Positions 35,209 to 43,643 of a DNA stretch of 64,000 bases are shown in pieces. A program made the position numbers and the translations under genes. How positions within the stretch are numbered: position 1 is the first letter of the stretch; each line of letters starts with the position of its first letter. This DNA comes from Phycisphaeraceae bacterium D3-23 (GTDB lineage Bacteria > Planctomycetota > Phycisphaerae > Phycisphaerales > Phycisphaeraceae). The stretch is from positions 1,240,001 to 1,304,000 of the forward strand of contig CP114179.1 of the NCBI GenBank assembly GCA_039555135.1, written 5' to 3'. The notes beneath the pieces were generated by a model, which had not been told where the DNA came from, searched no databases, and saw only the letters and a list, made by a program, of their open reading frames with translations.

Positions 35209-35772
35209 ATGACCGACGGCCACACATCCATCTACATCTTCGGCTACGGCTCGCTTATCCACCCCGGCAGCGCCAACACCACGCTCGGGCGATCGGCCAC
35301 GCCCGCGCTCTTCCCCACCGCGACGCTCACCTACTACGCCCGGTGCTGGAGCTACGCGACATCGATGCGCCGCAGCGGCGCGGCCGAGGACGACCCGGCC
35401 CGCGGCGTCGCGCTCAACATCGTGCCTGACATCCAGGCCCACTGCAACGGCGTACTCATCGAGGTTACGCCCGAGGAGTTGGCGCGGCTCGATGACCGCG
35501 AGACGTACTACGACCGGGTCGATGTGTCTTACCAAACGTTGCCCGATGACCTCGACCAGGCCGCCGAGGCAATCACGGTCTACACCTACGTCGGCCAACG
35601 CGAGAAACGGCGGCTCCCGCCGGGCGCTTTTATATCCACACGCTACGACGCCGTCGTCCGCGAGGGCGCCGCGCTGTACGGAGAAGACTTCGCCCAGGCG
35701 TTCGTCCAGACCACCCGGCCCCACACCCTGCCGATCCGCGAGGCGGTCTACCCCAACGACCCCGTCAAGTGA
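35209..35772 (+). CDS. Gamma-glutamylcyclotransferase-like protein
   Basis: A 187-residue protein with the GGCT/AIG2 fold. The defining start IYIFGYGSLIHPGSAN is at residues 7-22, followed by YYARCWSYATSM, GVLIEVTPEELARLDDRETYY and VYTYVG, the last two holding the conserved Asp/Glu and Tyr of the fold. Family members cleave gamma-glutamyl peptides (glutathione breakdown) to 5-oxoproline; the substrate is not proven. It lies directly after the gnd terminator and is probably transcribed by itself. Confidence 0.85.
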   Translation: MTDGHTSIYIFGYGSLIHPGSANTTLGRSATPALFPTATLTYYARCWSYATSMRRSGAAEDDPARGVALNIVPDIQAHCNGVLIEVTPEELARLDDRETYYDRVDVSYQTLPDDLDQAAEAITVYTYVGQREKRRLPPGAFISTRYDAVVREGAALYGEDFAQAFVQTTRPHTLPIREAVYPNDPVK

Positions 35773-35938
35773 GGCCGGTGAGGCAAAACAAACACGACGG
35801 CCGATCCGATCCGGTGACAGACCCTGTCACCCCCAAGCTAAAAAGCGCGTGACTCCCCCGGCCGGCCGGGCTACATTGATGCGGCTTCGATGGCCTGTCC
35901 CCAAGACCCTTGACCCGTGACCCGAGAGGAGACCCGCG

Positions 35939-36637
35939 ATGAACAATCCAAAGACCCGTGACCTGGTGCTCGCCGCATGCGCCGCCGCCCTGCTTGGAGG
36001 GTGCGCGACACCGACCGCCGCGCAGATCATCATCAGCGAGATCATGTACAACCCCGACAGCCACGAGGGCGGCATCGGCGACAACGCGCCGCCCAACCAG
36101 ACCGAGTGGCTCGAGATCTACAACACGGGCGACGAGGCCGTGTCGATCGCCGGGTGGTACCTGCAGGATGAGGACGGCCAAACCGTCGGCCTCCCGACCG
36201 ACGCGTCGATCGCGCCGGGCGAGGCGATCGTCCTCATCCCCGGCACGCAGACCGACGACGACTTCCGCGCCGCCTGGGAGACGGATGATGTCAAGGGCTT
36301 CCAGGTCTTCGCACTGAGCGGCTGGGCCGTGGGCGACGACCCGATGAGCAACCTCGCCAACGGCCCAAGCGCCACCAACGAAGTCCTCACGCTCCGCGAT
36401 GCGGAGGGCGAGGTGGTCGACGAAGTGAACTACGACGACGAGGACGCCTGGCCCACCGACAGCCCGGACGGCAGCAGCATCACGCTCCGGCCCGACCAGC
36501 TCGACGCCGAAGCCAACGACGAAGGCAGCGCCTGGGCCCGCTCCGCCGAGGGCGAACTGGGTGCGCGACAGAACACGAAAACCGACGACTACAACGGCAC
36601 CGACACCGGCTCGCCGGGGGTGGTCACGGCGGAGTAA
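35939..36637 (+). CDS. Lamin-tail-domain lipoprotein
   Basis: A 232-residue exported protein. A GAGAGGAGA ribosome-binding site precedes ATG 35939. The signal peptide RDLVLAACAAALLGGC ends in a lipobox (LLGGC, Cys22), although ATPTAAQ right after could also be a type I cleavage site. Residues from about 30 follow the lamin-tail (LTD) immunoglobulin-like fold: IIISEIMYNPDS, TEWLEIYNTGDEAVSIAGWYLQ, APGEAIVLIPG, LTLRDAEGEVVDEVNYDD. LTD proteins in bacteria are surface or secreted and often associate with nucleases or adhesion; none is fused here. Confidence 0.83.
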   Translation: MNNPKTRDLVLAACAAALLGGCATPTAAQIIISEIMYNPDSHEGGIGDNAPPNQTEWLEIYNTGDEAVSIAGWYLQDEDGQTVGLPTDASIAPGEAIVLIPGTQTDDDFRAAWETDDVKGFQVFALSGWAVGDDPMSNLANGPSATNEVLTLRDAEGEVVDEVNYDDEDAWPTDSPDGSSITLRPDQLDAEANDEGSAWARSAEGELGARQNTKTDDYNGTDTGSPGVVTAE

Positions 36638-36646
36638 CATACGCCC

Positions 36647-36907
36647 ATGCCGACCTACGAATACTACTGCCCGGCCAACCACCAGACCGTCGAAGTCATG
36701 CACGGCATGTCGGCCGCGCTGACGACCTGGGGCGAGGCCTGCGAACGCGCGGGGCTCGACCCCGGCGACACCCCTGCCGACGCGCCGATCGAAAAACTCC
36801 TGGGCGCAGGCATGGTCATCGCCAAGTCGCGCCCGGCCGAGGATTTTAGCTGCGCCAACCCGGCACGCCCCGGCGGGTGTTGTGGCGGCGGGTGCGCGAT
36901 GGGGTAG
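36647..36907 (+). CDS. FmdB-like small zinc-ribbon protein
   Basis: An 86-residue protein starting MPTYEYYCPANHQTVEVMHG. The MPTYEY.C opening is that of the FmdB/zinc-ribbon family, but the second Cys of the first knuckle is replaced (CPAN), so the usual CxxC...CxxC site is incomplete. The end is rich in Cys and Gly (GGCCGGGCAMG). A regulatory or metal-binding role is only suggested by the family. It lies nine bases after the lamin-tail gene and may be co-transcribed. A dispersed 24-bp repeat follows the stop. Confidence 0.65.
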   Translation: MPTYEYYCPANHQTVEVMHGMSAALTTWGEACERAGLDPGDTPADAPIEKLLGAGMVIAKSRPAEDFSCANPARPGGCCGGGCAMG

Positions 36908-36915
36908 CGCGTTTC

Positions 36916-37062
36916 GTGGGGCGGACATTCCTGTCTGCCATTCGGTGCAGCAGAAACGTATGGCGGGTGAAGCGAGTCCGCGAACGCAACCCACCGTTGG
37001 GACTCAACGAAATTGGTTGCGCGTGGTGGGTTGCGCTCGCGCACTCGCTCCACCCACCCTAC
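36916..37062. repeat. Cluster of dispersed repeats
   Basis: Three units in the spacer: 36916-36939 (exact inverse of the 24-bp repeat at 22338-22361), 36962-36995 (inverted, mutated) and 37025-37062 of the GGGTGGGTTGCGCTCGC family seen at thyA. The last one carries the stop codon of the downstream sulfatase gene on the minus strand. Nothing coding is seen between. Confidence 0.85.
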
Positions 37063-38688
37063 GGCACCAACTGCCGCAACCGTTCCACCACTGTCGGGTG
37101 TGCCTCGGCGATGTTGTCGAAGCTCACTTCGCCCGGCGTCGCCTCGGGGTCGATTGCGTAGAGCTCGACGTCGTCGGGCGCATCGTCGCCTTGCGGCTTG
37201 AGCACCAGCCGGTGGTGCGGCGTGCGGACGGTGACGGCGTTGCCCCAATAGCTCACCACATGCCCGCGCAGTGCGGCGCGGGCCGCCGCGTGAGGACCGG
37301 CGCGAGCGACAAGCCGTCGAGCGGGTAGTGCGTTTCGCTGAACGTGGTCTGGCACAGGTCGATGAGCGTCGGGTAGAGGTCGGTTGTTGTGACGAGCGTG
37401 TCGGTCGATCGCCCGCCGCCGAGGAAGCGCGAGCGACCACCGAGGTCGGGGACACGCAGAATCAGCGGGCTGCGCAGCGCGGTTTCGAGCGGGGCGTGTT
37501 TGCCCCACAGCGCGCCCTCGCCGAGGAACCAGCCGTGGTCGCCCCACAGCACGACGATTGTATTGTCGGCCAAGCCAAGCTCGTCGAGCGCATCGAGCAC
37601 ACGCCCGACCTGCCGATCGGTGTATCGCACGCAAGCGAGGTACGCCCGGCGGGCCTGCAGCGCGGCGTCTTCGTCGAGCGGACGCGACTTGTTCCAAGGG
37701 ACGTTGTAGCCGTAGAACTCGCCCGAGTTGTGCCAGTAGGCGCTCGCCGCTCGCGGGGCGTGTGTCGGTGGCGGGATGTCCCACTGCTGGACCGCTTCCC
37801 AGTCCCCGCGCGTCGCGACGAACGGCAGGTGCGGCTTGAAGAAGCCCAAGCCGAGGAAGAACGGCTCGCCGCGGTCGCGCAGCGCTTCGAGCTGCTCGAC
37901 CGCCACCGCCGCCATCAGCCCGTCGGGCAGGTCGTCATCGTCCTCGGCCGTGAACTGCATCAGGTCACGGTGGCCTTCACCATCCTCGCGGTGTGCGCCG
38001 CCCTCGTAAGCGAAGAAGACGCCCCAGCCACGGCCCCACGCGCCCAGCGGCGTGGCGAGCTCGTCCCAGGCGTTGGGCAATTCGTCGCGCCCGTCGCCCG
38101 AGCCGTCGTACGCGAACACCCGGCCATCGGCGGTGTGCGACAGCTTACCGATCAGCACGGTGTGGTACCCGCTGCGCCGGAAGAGCTCGGGCATCGACTG
38201 CGCGCGCCGGGTTGTTCGTCCTGCGCGAGCGCGGTGCTGCCTTGGTAGAGCGCGGCGTTGCCGCGGCGGACACCCGAGCTCGACGGGTCGCGCCCGGTCA
38301 GAAGCGCATAGCGCGACGCCCCGCACGTCGGCACCGCCACGAAGTGGTTCTGGAAAAGCGTGCCCTGCGCCGCGAGCCGGTCGATGTTCGGCGTCTCGAC
38401 ATAGTCGACGCCGTAGCACCCCAGCTCGGGCCGGAGGTCATCGATCGCGATGAAGACGACGTTGAAGCGGTTGGTGTCGTTGGCCTGCGCCTCGGCGTGC
38501 GGAACCAGAAAAAACATCGCATTCAACAACAAGACCGCGTGGCAACACGAAACCCACGTACTTTTTTGGGTGCCACTTCGCGGCCTCAAGCCGCTTAGTG
38601 TGCCTTGTCGATCACGGGCGTTTGTCAATACTGCACTATGCGGCTTGAGGCCGCGAAGTGGCACCCGGAACGAACGGACTTCTTTCAT
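37059..38688 (-). pseudogene. Iduronate-2-sulfatase-like sulfatase with two frameshifts
   Basis: Three frames together reconstruct one sulfatase of about 500 residues. Part 1 (to about 38205): signal-like [35 protein letters not shown] metal site, and [16 protein letters not shown] with the formylglycine Cys. Part 2 (about 38205-37290): [38 protein letters not shown]. Part 3 (37290-37059): SYWGNAVTVRTPHHRLVL and the C-terminus. The shifts lie in GC-alternating tracts (near 38200-38215 and 37275-37300). The start is unclear because a 99-bp inverted repeat lies in the 5' end. Substrate: sulfated sugars, by family. Confidence 0.82.
38568..38666. repeat. 99-bp MITE-like element with 27-bp perfect inverted arms
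   Basis: Arms 38568-38594 (GGGTGCCACTTCGCGGCC...) and 38640-38666 are perfect 27-bp reverse complements around a 45-base centre. It is inserted in the 5' end of the sulfatase gene, upstream of the signal-peptide region. The GGGTGCCAC ends are shared with the element at 45878-45972. Confidence 0.9.
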
Positions 38689-38711
38689 CCAACAAACCAC
38701 GGGTGTGCTCC

Positions 38712-40112
38712 CTATTCCGTCAGCGACCAATCGCGGTTACCCGGTCGGAGCTGCGGCAGACGAACCGTCACCAGCCGCGCCTCGGGGCCGTTGGCCGCTG
38801 GCCAGTCCGTCAGCGACACGACGCCCGGCAGCCCCTCGATCGACAGGTCCACGCGCTGGGACGGGTCGTCGATCATCAGGGGCACGACGTAAAACCGCTG
38901 GGGGAAAACGTCGCAGTAGTCGGTGTTCGCCCCGGCGGTGGCCTTGAGGAAGATGCCCGATGCGAGCAGCGCCGCGCCGGTCCAGACCGCGGCCTCGGAG
39001 TTGTTGTTGATGCCCTGGCCCAGCGTGATCCCCCCGCCGATCAGCAGGACGTCGCCGATGATGCTCTTGGCCCGGCGGACGTCTTCGAGGTTGTTCCAGC
39101 GGTGGTCGCGCGCCATCGCGTTGACATCGGTGATGCGCGGGACGGTGGTTTGGCCATCGGGCGTGGCGACGACGAGCCGGGCGTTGCTGCTGCGGGTGCG
39201 CGGGACGAACTCGGAGAGCGCGCCGTCGGGGCCGTAGCGCTCTTTGCTGGGCCCAAGGCCGTAGCTGACGACGAGCACCGTGTTGTAGCCGCGGGCCTGG
39301 AAGCGTTCGACGGTGGGGCGCAACGTCGGCTCAAGCTGCAAGACGCGGTGGAAATAGTCGGCCGCCTCGAGGTCGCGCCCCATCTGCTGGCTGGCGAGCG
39401 CGTGCAGCAGGTAGGCGAGTGTGAAGTTGGATTGCTCGGCGACGTAGCCGTGGTCGAGGTACGTATCGCCCCCGGACGTGTTGTTGTCGGCAGGCTCGGC
39501 GTTTCCCGCCTGCTGCTGCTCGTACTCGAGCGCACGCAGCATGATCGCCTCGGTATCGATCCGCCGCGCGGCCGGCGCGTTGTTGGCGTCGCCGCTGCCG
39601 TCGCCCTCGAAGCTGCGCAGGTAGAACAGCGCGTTGCCCGCCGCCGCGCGGGTGTTGTCCCAGCTCCCCAGCTCCGCCTGCACCATTGCGTAGTAGGCCA
39701 GCGCGAGCGCCTGCTCGAAGGGCTCGCCCTTCCATAGCTTGACGCCCTCGGTCAACACGACCGACGACACGGTCTTGTCCGCGTTGATGCCCTGCGTCCG
39801 CAGCACGTCATAGACCTCGGCGAACCACTGCTCCGCCGCGCCGGGCCGGTTCGCGTCGAGCGACAGGACACCCGCGCGCATGCGGCCGAGCATGTAGCGG
39901 CGCTCGGACCGGTCCTCGGTGATCTCATCTTCGACCCGGTCCAGCGCGTCGGCGTAACGGCCATCGGCGAGCTCGCGCGTCGGGGTCCGCATCGGGGTGT
40001 TGCAGGCGGTGAGGGTGAGCAGCAAGCATGCGAACAACAGCGCCCCTGCTTGCTGAAGCAAGCAGGCCGACTTGGTCCCCCCCTCGCACATCGTCGATCG
40101 CACATCGAACAT
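38712..40112 (-). CDS. TPR-type lipoprotein (COG3014-like), end of LpoB operon
   Basis: A lipoprotein of about 466 residues. ATG 40112 overlaps the upstream gene end closely; the signal peptide passes through [18 protein letters not shown], with lipobox LTAC. The mature part is helical ([46 protein letters not shown]), typical of tetratricopeptides, followed by a beta-rich domain ([20 protein letters not shown]). This fits the COG3014-type partner of LpoB, known next to it in gammaproteobacteria. Unusually, a dispersed tetraloop hairpin repeat (40045-40066) encodes part of the signal peptide. Confidence 0.75.
   Translation of the reverse strand: MFDVRSTMCEGGTKSACLLQQAGALLFACLLLTLTACNTPMRTPTRELADGRYADALDRVEDEITEDRSERRYMLGRMRAGVLSLDANRPGAAEQWFAEVYDVLRTQGINADKTVSSVVLTEGVKLWKGEPFEQALALAYYAMVQAELGSWDNTRAAAGNALFYLRSFEGDGSGDANNAPAARRIDTEAIMLRALEYEQQQAGNAEPADNNTSGGDTYLDHGYVAEQSNFTLAYLLHALASQQMGRDLEAADYFHRVLQLEPTLRPTVERFQARGYNTVLVVSYGLGPSKERYGPDGALSEFVPRTRSSNARLVVATPDGQTTVPRITDVNAMARDHRWNNLEDVRRAKSIIGDVLLIGGGITLGQGINNNSEAAVWTGAALLASGIFLKATAGANTDYCDVFPQRFYVVPLMIDDPSQRVDLSIEGLPGVVSLTDWPAANGPEARLVTVRLPQLRPGNRDWSLTE
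40045..40066 (-). repeat. Tetraloop hairpin repeat in a signal-peptide region
   Basis: 9-bp stem CCTGCTTGC / GCAAGCAGG with a TTCA loop on the minus strand. It encodes about residues 16-23 of the lipoprotein, just before its hydrophobic core. Confidence 0.85.
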
Positions 40113-40114
40113 AC

Positions 40115-40747
40115 TCAGTCCCACACGTGGCCCGTCGCCTGGCGTTTGAACTCGAACCAGTCGTTCCAAACATCCGTCCCGCCGCGCAGGTCGAGCAGGC
40201 GGAACTCGCAGCCGTAGAGGTCGGTCCGGTGCATCGCGTCGGCGCGGGTGACGGACCGGAACGTCGCGGTCAGCGTGTGTGTCACCGCGCGCTCGCTACC
40301 AAAGGCCGAGTCGACGCCCTCCGCGTCCAGCCGCGGCTTGAGGTCGCGGGCGTGCTCGGCCGGGAGGACAAACTGGATCCGCTTCTCGTCCCACAGCTCC
40401 CGCATCGGCTGCGCGCCGCGCACATTCGCCACGACCCACCACTGCTCGCCCGTCGGCATCACCTCCGACGACAGGTTCCGCACCCTGTCAAACGACACGA
40501 CCCACGGCTCGCTGTCGGGCGTACGCTCGGCGATCGCCTCGGACGCCCGCAGACTCGCCGCCATCGCGGCCGCCATCTCCTCGTAGTCCTCGATCGCGAT
40601 GCGCGAGGACTGGGGCGGGGTGGAACAACCGGCAAAACACAGTAAAACCAGCGATAGGAGTAGACAACACAACCGCCGCCCGGACTGGCTGCTTAAGCAG
40701 CCAGTCCAAGCCAGCGTTCGCGTTTTACGAATCATCCGGAACAGCAT
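40115..40747 (-). CDS. LpoB-like lipoprotein, second copy
   Basis: A 210-residue lipoprotein. Its ATG at 40747 overlaps the stop of the upstream lpoB-like gene (TAATG), so the two are translationally coupled. Signal peptide LCCLLLSLVLLCFAGC with lipobox FAGC. The mature part (EDYEEMAAAMAASLRASE, VSFDRVRNLSSEVMPTG, IQFVLPAEHARDLKPRLDAEG, VWNDWFEFKR) matches the fold of LpoB, an activator of penicillin-binding proteins, and thus looks like a paralogue of its neighbour. A tetraloop hairpin repeat at 40682-40707 encodes residues ~14-22, before the hydrophobic core. Confidence 0.75.
   Translation of the reverse strand: MLFRMIRKTRTLAWTGCLSSQSGRRLCCLLLSLVLLCFAGCSTPPQSSRIAIEDYEEMAAAMAASLRASEAIAERTPDSEPWVVSFDRVRNLSSEVMPTGEQWWVVANVRGAQPMRELWDEKRIQFVLPAEHARDLKPRLDAEGVDSAFGSERAVTHTLTATFRSVTRADAMHRTDLYGCEFRLLDLRGGTDVWNDWFEFKRQATGHVWD
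40682..40707. repeat. Tetraloop hairpin repeat in a signal-peptide region
   Basis: 11-bp stem GGACTGGCTGC / GCAGCCAGTCC closing TTAA. It is in frame in the N-terminus of the second LpoB-like lipoprotein. The 44025-44050 copy differs by only one base pair (GGTTGC versus GGCTGC). Confidence 0.9.
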
Positions 40748-41391
40748 TACTCGCTGATCTGCTTCATCTCGTAGCGGTTGCTGAACACGATCCGGTTGGT
40801 CATGAACGAAACGAGCTGTACCTCCATCGCGTACAGCCCCGTGTCGCCCCGGCCGACGCGGTACGCATCCATATTCAACACAAATGTGTTGGCCGCGTCG
40901 TAGTCGGGGACGGAATACACGCCGCCGTTCCACACCAGCGTGCCGTCGGGCTGCTCGACCGGGGCGCTGGCGACGCGCTCGCGCGCGGCTGCGCCTTCGA
41001 CCCGGCCGCGCCGCTCGACGAACACCAGCTTGTTCCGCGCGATCCGCGAATTAATCAGCCGGCTGCGGATGCCCGACACGACGTACTCGTAGTCCGCGGT
41101 CGGCGTCACGCCCGTCTTGTTCTGCACATCGCCCATCAGGATCACGACGGGCCCATCGATCTCGCTGACCTCCGGGATCTCGGGCAGCTGGTTGAGCAGG
41201 TCCTCGGGCACCAGCGCGCTGAACTCGGTCAGCGTCACGGGGAGCTGCTGCGGGCTGCGCGCCTCGCCGGGCGTGGTCTCCTCGACGGGGACGCGGCCGA
41301 CGTACTTCTTGGACTGGCAGCCCGCGAGGGCGAAGGGCACGATCAGTGCGGCGGTCAGAAGCAGGCGGGTGGGCGAACGGAAACCAGGCAT
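40747..41391 (-). CDS. LpoB-type penicillin-binding protein activator lipoprotein
   Basis: A 214-residue lipoprotein. Signal peptide RLLLTAALIVPFALAGC has lipobox LAGC near Cys24. The mature part contains GPVVILMGDVQNKTG and the helix-strand pattern IRSRLINSRIARNKLVFVERRG, the LpoB/CsgG-like region, and ends in YAMEVQLVSFMTNRIVFSNRYEMK. LpoB proteins activate class A penicillin-binding proteins from the outer membrane in enterobacteria; activity in this lineage is inferred. It is the first gene of a three-lipoprotein operon on the minus strand. Confidence 0.82.
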   Translation of the reverse strand: MPGFRSPTRLLLTAALIVPFALAGCQSKKYVGRVPVEETTPGEARSPQQLPVTLTEFSALVPEDLLNQLPEIPEVSEIDGPVVILMGDVQNKTGVTPTADYEYVVSGIRSRLINSRIARNKLVFVERRGRVEGAAARERVASAPVEQPDGTLVWNGGVYSVPDYDAANTFVLNMDAYRVGRGDTGLYAMEVQLVSFMTNRIVFSNRYEMKQISE

Positions 41392-41662
41392 CGGGGTGTT
41401 CCTTGCGGGGTGGAGGGTCGTGCGGGAAGGACGCCGGCGACGGCGGGATCGTTTCCGATCCGGCGGGCCATCATATAGCGTCGTTACGGGGTCGCGGGTT
41501 CAAGCGGGTGACAGGCCGTGGCACTGCAGCCGGCCGGTGTGGTATCCAGGCATCACGATGCGTTTAACGGTGTCGCCCGCAAGCAACACGTGGCATAACC
41601 GGGACGCCGATGGGCAGAAACAAGATCACGTTATTGCCTGTTATTACACGACTTACGTTCTA
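41392..41662. other. Non-coding region upstream of the lpoB operon
   Basis: This part of the ~1-kb gap should hold the operon promoter (minus strand) and the promoter of the structured RNA candidate (plus strand). An A/T-rich stretch lies at about 41625-41662, with TTGCCT and possible -10 matches such as TACGTT. No gene is supported. Confidence 0.4.
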
Positions 41663-41924
41663 ATGGCAGGCCATCCGCACTCTGGCATCCCGCGTGCCAC
41701 TACTCTCCCGTCCGGCACCCGGACACGCTACACGCTCCGCCACTTGCGAGATCGCGGGATGCACCCCGCCCTCGCACCGAGACCCGATCCTCCCGGCGGA
41801 GCCCCAATACGCGGTCGGCTTGTGGCCAGCCCTGCCACGCACAGGGCGGATCCACGGCCGACCGTCCCAGCGCCCCTGATCGAGTGCAGCCCGGTAGAGC
41901 AATCTACCGGGTTGTGCTTTTTAC
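41663..41924 (+). ncRNA. Candidate structured non-coding RNA ending in a terminator
   Basis: Without a credible coding frame, this segment folds into consecutive nested stems on the plus strand. TCCGG (41711-41715)/CCGGA (41719-41723). GCTCCGCC (41734-41741)/GGCGGAGC (41795-41802) encloses GCGAG/CTCGC (41746, 41771) and GCGGG/CCCGC (41754, 41765). GGTCGGC (41813-41819)/GCCGACC (41857-41863) encloses GTGG/CCAC and GCCCTG/CAGGGC (41829-41834, 41842-41847). It ends with a 9-bp terminator, CCCGGTAGA/TCTACCGGG, then a T-run. The next gene starts 465 bases away, so it is not an obvious riboswitch leader. It matches no RNA I recognise (not tmRNA, RNase P, SRP RNA). Confidence 0.55.
41890..41922 (+). 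terminator. Terminator of the candidate ncRNA
   Basis: CCCGGTAGA (41890-41898), GCAA loop, TCTACCGGG (41903-41911), then TTGTGCTTTTT. Confidence 0.85.
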
Positions 41925-42285
41925 GCTGTATTCAAGCTGTTTTTGACGACACACCCTCGCCGAGCGGCTGAGGCCGCGAAGCCCCGAATCGACCACGGCA
42001 ACAACAGCAACAGCAACAAGAAAGGGGCCGACGGCTCCGCGGCGGGCGGCCCGTGTGGCCGGGCCCGCAGGGGGTGAGCCCGGCCCACGACAACCGAATC
42101 CCCCGCCGCACATCGAGCCGATCGGCCCCTTCAAGTCGCTTGCCGCCGATCGCGGCCCCAGCCCGCCCCCCTACCGGGCGGGAATGCCGGGCCATCGACG
42201 GCCCCGGTCGCTGCCCAAGCCATCGTACAAACTTTGAGATGCAAAGCAATCTATTTCTTTGCAATTCAGAGTTTATTTTCAAGGG
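41925..42285. other. Non-coding region before the CPBP gene
   Basis: No gene is supported. It holds a short AACAGC microsatellite (about 42000-42020), G+C-rich palindromic stretches and an inverted repeat TGCAAAG (42240-42246)/CTTTGCA (42257-42263), 23 bases before the -35 box of the next promoter, a possible operator. Confidence 0.45.
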
Positions 42286-42313
42286 TTGACGCGGCCGGAT
42301 TGTTTTGTATGCT
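42286..42313 (+). promoter_or_regulatory. Sigma-70-type promoter of the CPBP gene
   Basis: TTGACG (42286-42291), 16-base spacer, TATGCT (42308-42313), 75 bases before the start codon. An A/T-rich tract lies upstream. Confidence 0.65.
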
Positions 42314-42388
42314 TATGCTTACTTTATTGCGGCGGGCAACCCGGAACCCTGCCCGCGGCGACATGCCACACCGAACGAGCCAACCACG

Positions 42389-43132
42389 ATGACCGATCAC
42401 GCCGACGACTTCGACAGCAGCCCGACTCGTGGCCCGCGCGGCAAAGCGATCCTCGCACTGCTCTTACTCGTGCCCGCCCCGACGATCGGCGTACTCGCGC
42501 CGCTCTGGATCCCCGGCCTCGCGGAGACCACCGCCGGCAAGGCCGTGTTCCTCTACGCAAAGATCCACCTGTTCCTGCTGCCCGTGCTGTGGACGATCTT
42601 CATCGACAAACGCAAGCCGACGATCCCCCGGCCAAGCAAGCGCGGCATGGGCTGGGCCGTCGGCACGGGCGTCGCCATCTTCGCCATCATCGCCGCGGCG
42701 TACTACGGCTACGGCCAAGGCCAGATCGACATCGCCGCGATGGGCAAGAAGATGATCGCCGCCGGCCTCGACGCGCCGTGGAAGCTCGCCGTCATGGCCG
42801 TCTACTGGTGCACGATCAACTCGCTGCTGGAAGAGTACGTCTGGCGCTGGTTCGTCTACGAAAAGTGCAAAGACCTCACACCGCGCCAGACCGTGCTGCC
42901 GATCCTGCTGTCGGCGACGTTCTTCACGGTCCACCACTTCCTGGCGCTCTTCGTCTACCTCCCGGGCCAGCTCCACCTCGTGCTGCTCGCGTCGCTGGGC
43001 GTATTCGTCGGCGGCGCGACGTGGTCGTGGCTTTACCTCAAGTCGAAGAACATCTACGCCGCGTATATCAGCCATGTGTTCGCCGACATCATCATCTTCT
43101 GGATCGCGTACCAGATCGCGTTCGGGGGTTGA
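42389..43132 (+). CDS. CPBP-family intramembrane metalloprotease
   Basis: A 247-residue membrane protein with six or more helices. The CPBP (CAAX protease/bacteriocin-processing) motifs are in order: LLEEYVWRW (EExxxR), FFTVHHFLALF (FxxxH) and ISHVFADIIIF (HxxxD/N). The family cleaves prenylated or membrane peptides in eukaryotes and has roles in bacteriocin self-immunity and signalling in bacteria; the target here is unknown. ATG 42389 follows a strong promoter with a 75-base leader. It is monocistronic. Confidence 0.88.
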   Translation: MTDHADDFDSSPTRGPRGKAILALLLLVPAPTIGVLAPLWIPGLAETTAGKAVFLYAKIHLFLLPVLWTIFIDKRKPTIPRPSKRGMGWAVGTGVAIFAIIAAAYYGYGQGQIDIAAMGKKMIAAGLDAPWKLAVMAVYWCTINSLLEEYVWRWFVYEKCKDLTPRQTVLPILLSATFFTVHHFLALFVYLPGQLHLVLLASLGVFVGGATWSWLYLKSKNIYAAYISHVFADIIIFWIAYQIAFGG

Positions 43133-43153
43133 GGGTTTTTCGACACAAGAAAT

Positions 43154-43206
43154 GAAACCGCAGATGGACGCAGATGGACGCAGATGGACGCGGATGAACG
43201 CGGATA
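43154..43206 (+). repeat. GATGGACGCA tandem repeats
   Basis: About five imperfect 10-base units (GATGGACGCA, then GATGGACGCG and GATGAACGCG) just before a small membrane-protein gene. Similar decamer arrays are known near GxxExxY genes in other bacteria; here it is unlinked to one. Confidence 0.8.
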
Positions 43207-43215
43207 GGAAACCGC

Positions 43216-43575
43216 ATGAAGAGCGACACGGTTCGTATGAGATGGTGGCCCCTCCCAGCGTTTTTCTACATCCTGCATGGGATCGTTGTCTTGATTTTTG
43301 GGGTAAGCAGCGCCGCCCTAACCGGGCCCAATGCGGATGCCGGTTCGATGGTCTGGCTCCTTTGGGTCTTGGTCGATTTTCCGATCGGCTATGCGGCGGT
43401 GATGATCGCGGATGATGCCTCAACCAACGGCATGGCCATTGCCATCGTCGCACTCATCGGCGGCATCCAGTGGATCATCTGGGGCTTGGCCGTCACACTT
43501 GTCATCCGCATGATCCAAACCTGGCAAGCGAAACGCCAGCGTTGGGCACAGCACCGCGCGAAGCACCCCCGCTAA
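43216..43575 (+). CDS. Small membrane protein
   Basis: A 119-residue protein with three hydrophobic segments (PLPAFFYILHGIVVLIFG, MVWLLWVLVDFPIGYAAVMI, MAIAIVALIGGIQWIIWGLA extending to VTLVIRM) and a basic C-terminal tail (KRQRWAQHRAKHPR). I recognise no family. ATG 43216 starts just before the first helix and after the tandem repeats; the ribosome-binding site (GGAAACC) is weak. A CGCCAAG-type repeat follows the stop. Confidence 0.65.
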   Translation: MKSDTVRMRWWPLPAFFYILHGIVVLIFGVSSAALTGPNADAGSMVWLLWVLVDFPIGYAAVMIADDASTNGMAIAIVALIGGIQWIIWGLAVTLVIRMIQTWQAKRQRWAQHRAKHPR

Positions 43576-43585
43576 CCACTTTCCC

Positions 43586-43617
43586 CTTGGCGTCTTGGCG
43601 TCTCTGCGTCTTGGCGT
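43586..43617 (-). repeat. CGCCAAG-type repeat, diverged copy
   Basis: CTTGGCGTCTTGGCG ... GTCTTGGCGT, related to the 32-bp repeats at the GxxExxY gene with changes in the centre. It lies between the membrane-protein and MazG-like genes. Confidence 0.9.
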
Positions 43618-43643
43618 TTCATATGTTCCGCTACACTCCAAGC

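Noticed and set aside
34075-35724. 549-codon minus-strand frame over gnd and the cyclotransferase gene
   Set aside because: Antisense shadow of two well-supported genes.
41687-41902. Small plus- and minus-strand reading frames over the structured RNA candidate
   Set aside because: No ribosome-binding site, no domain, and the nested pairing plus terminator explain the segment better.
43154-43206. CRISPR array from the decamer repeats
   Set aside because: Units are 10 bases, contiguous and without spacers; no cas gene is nearby.
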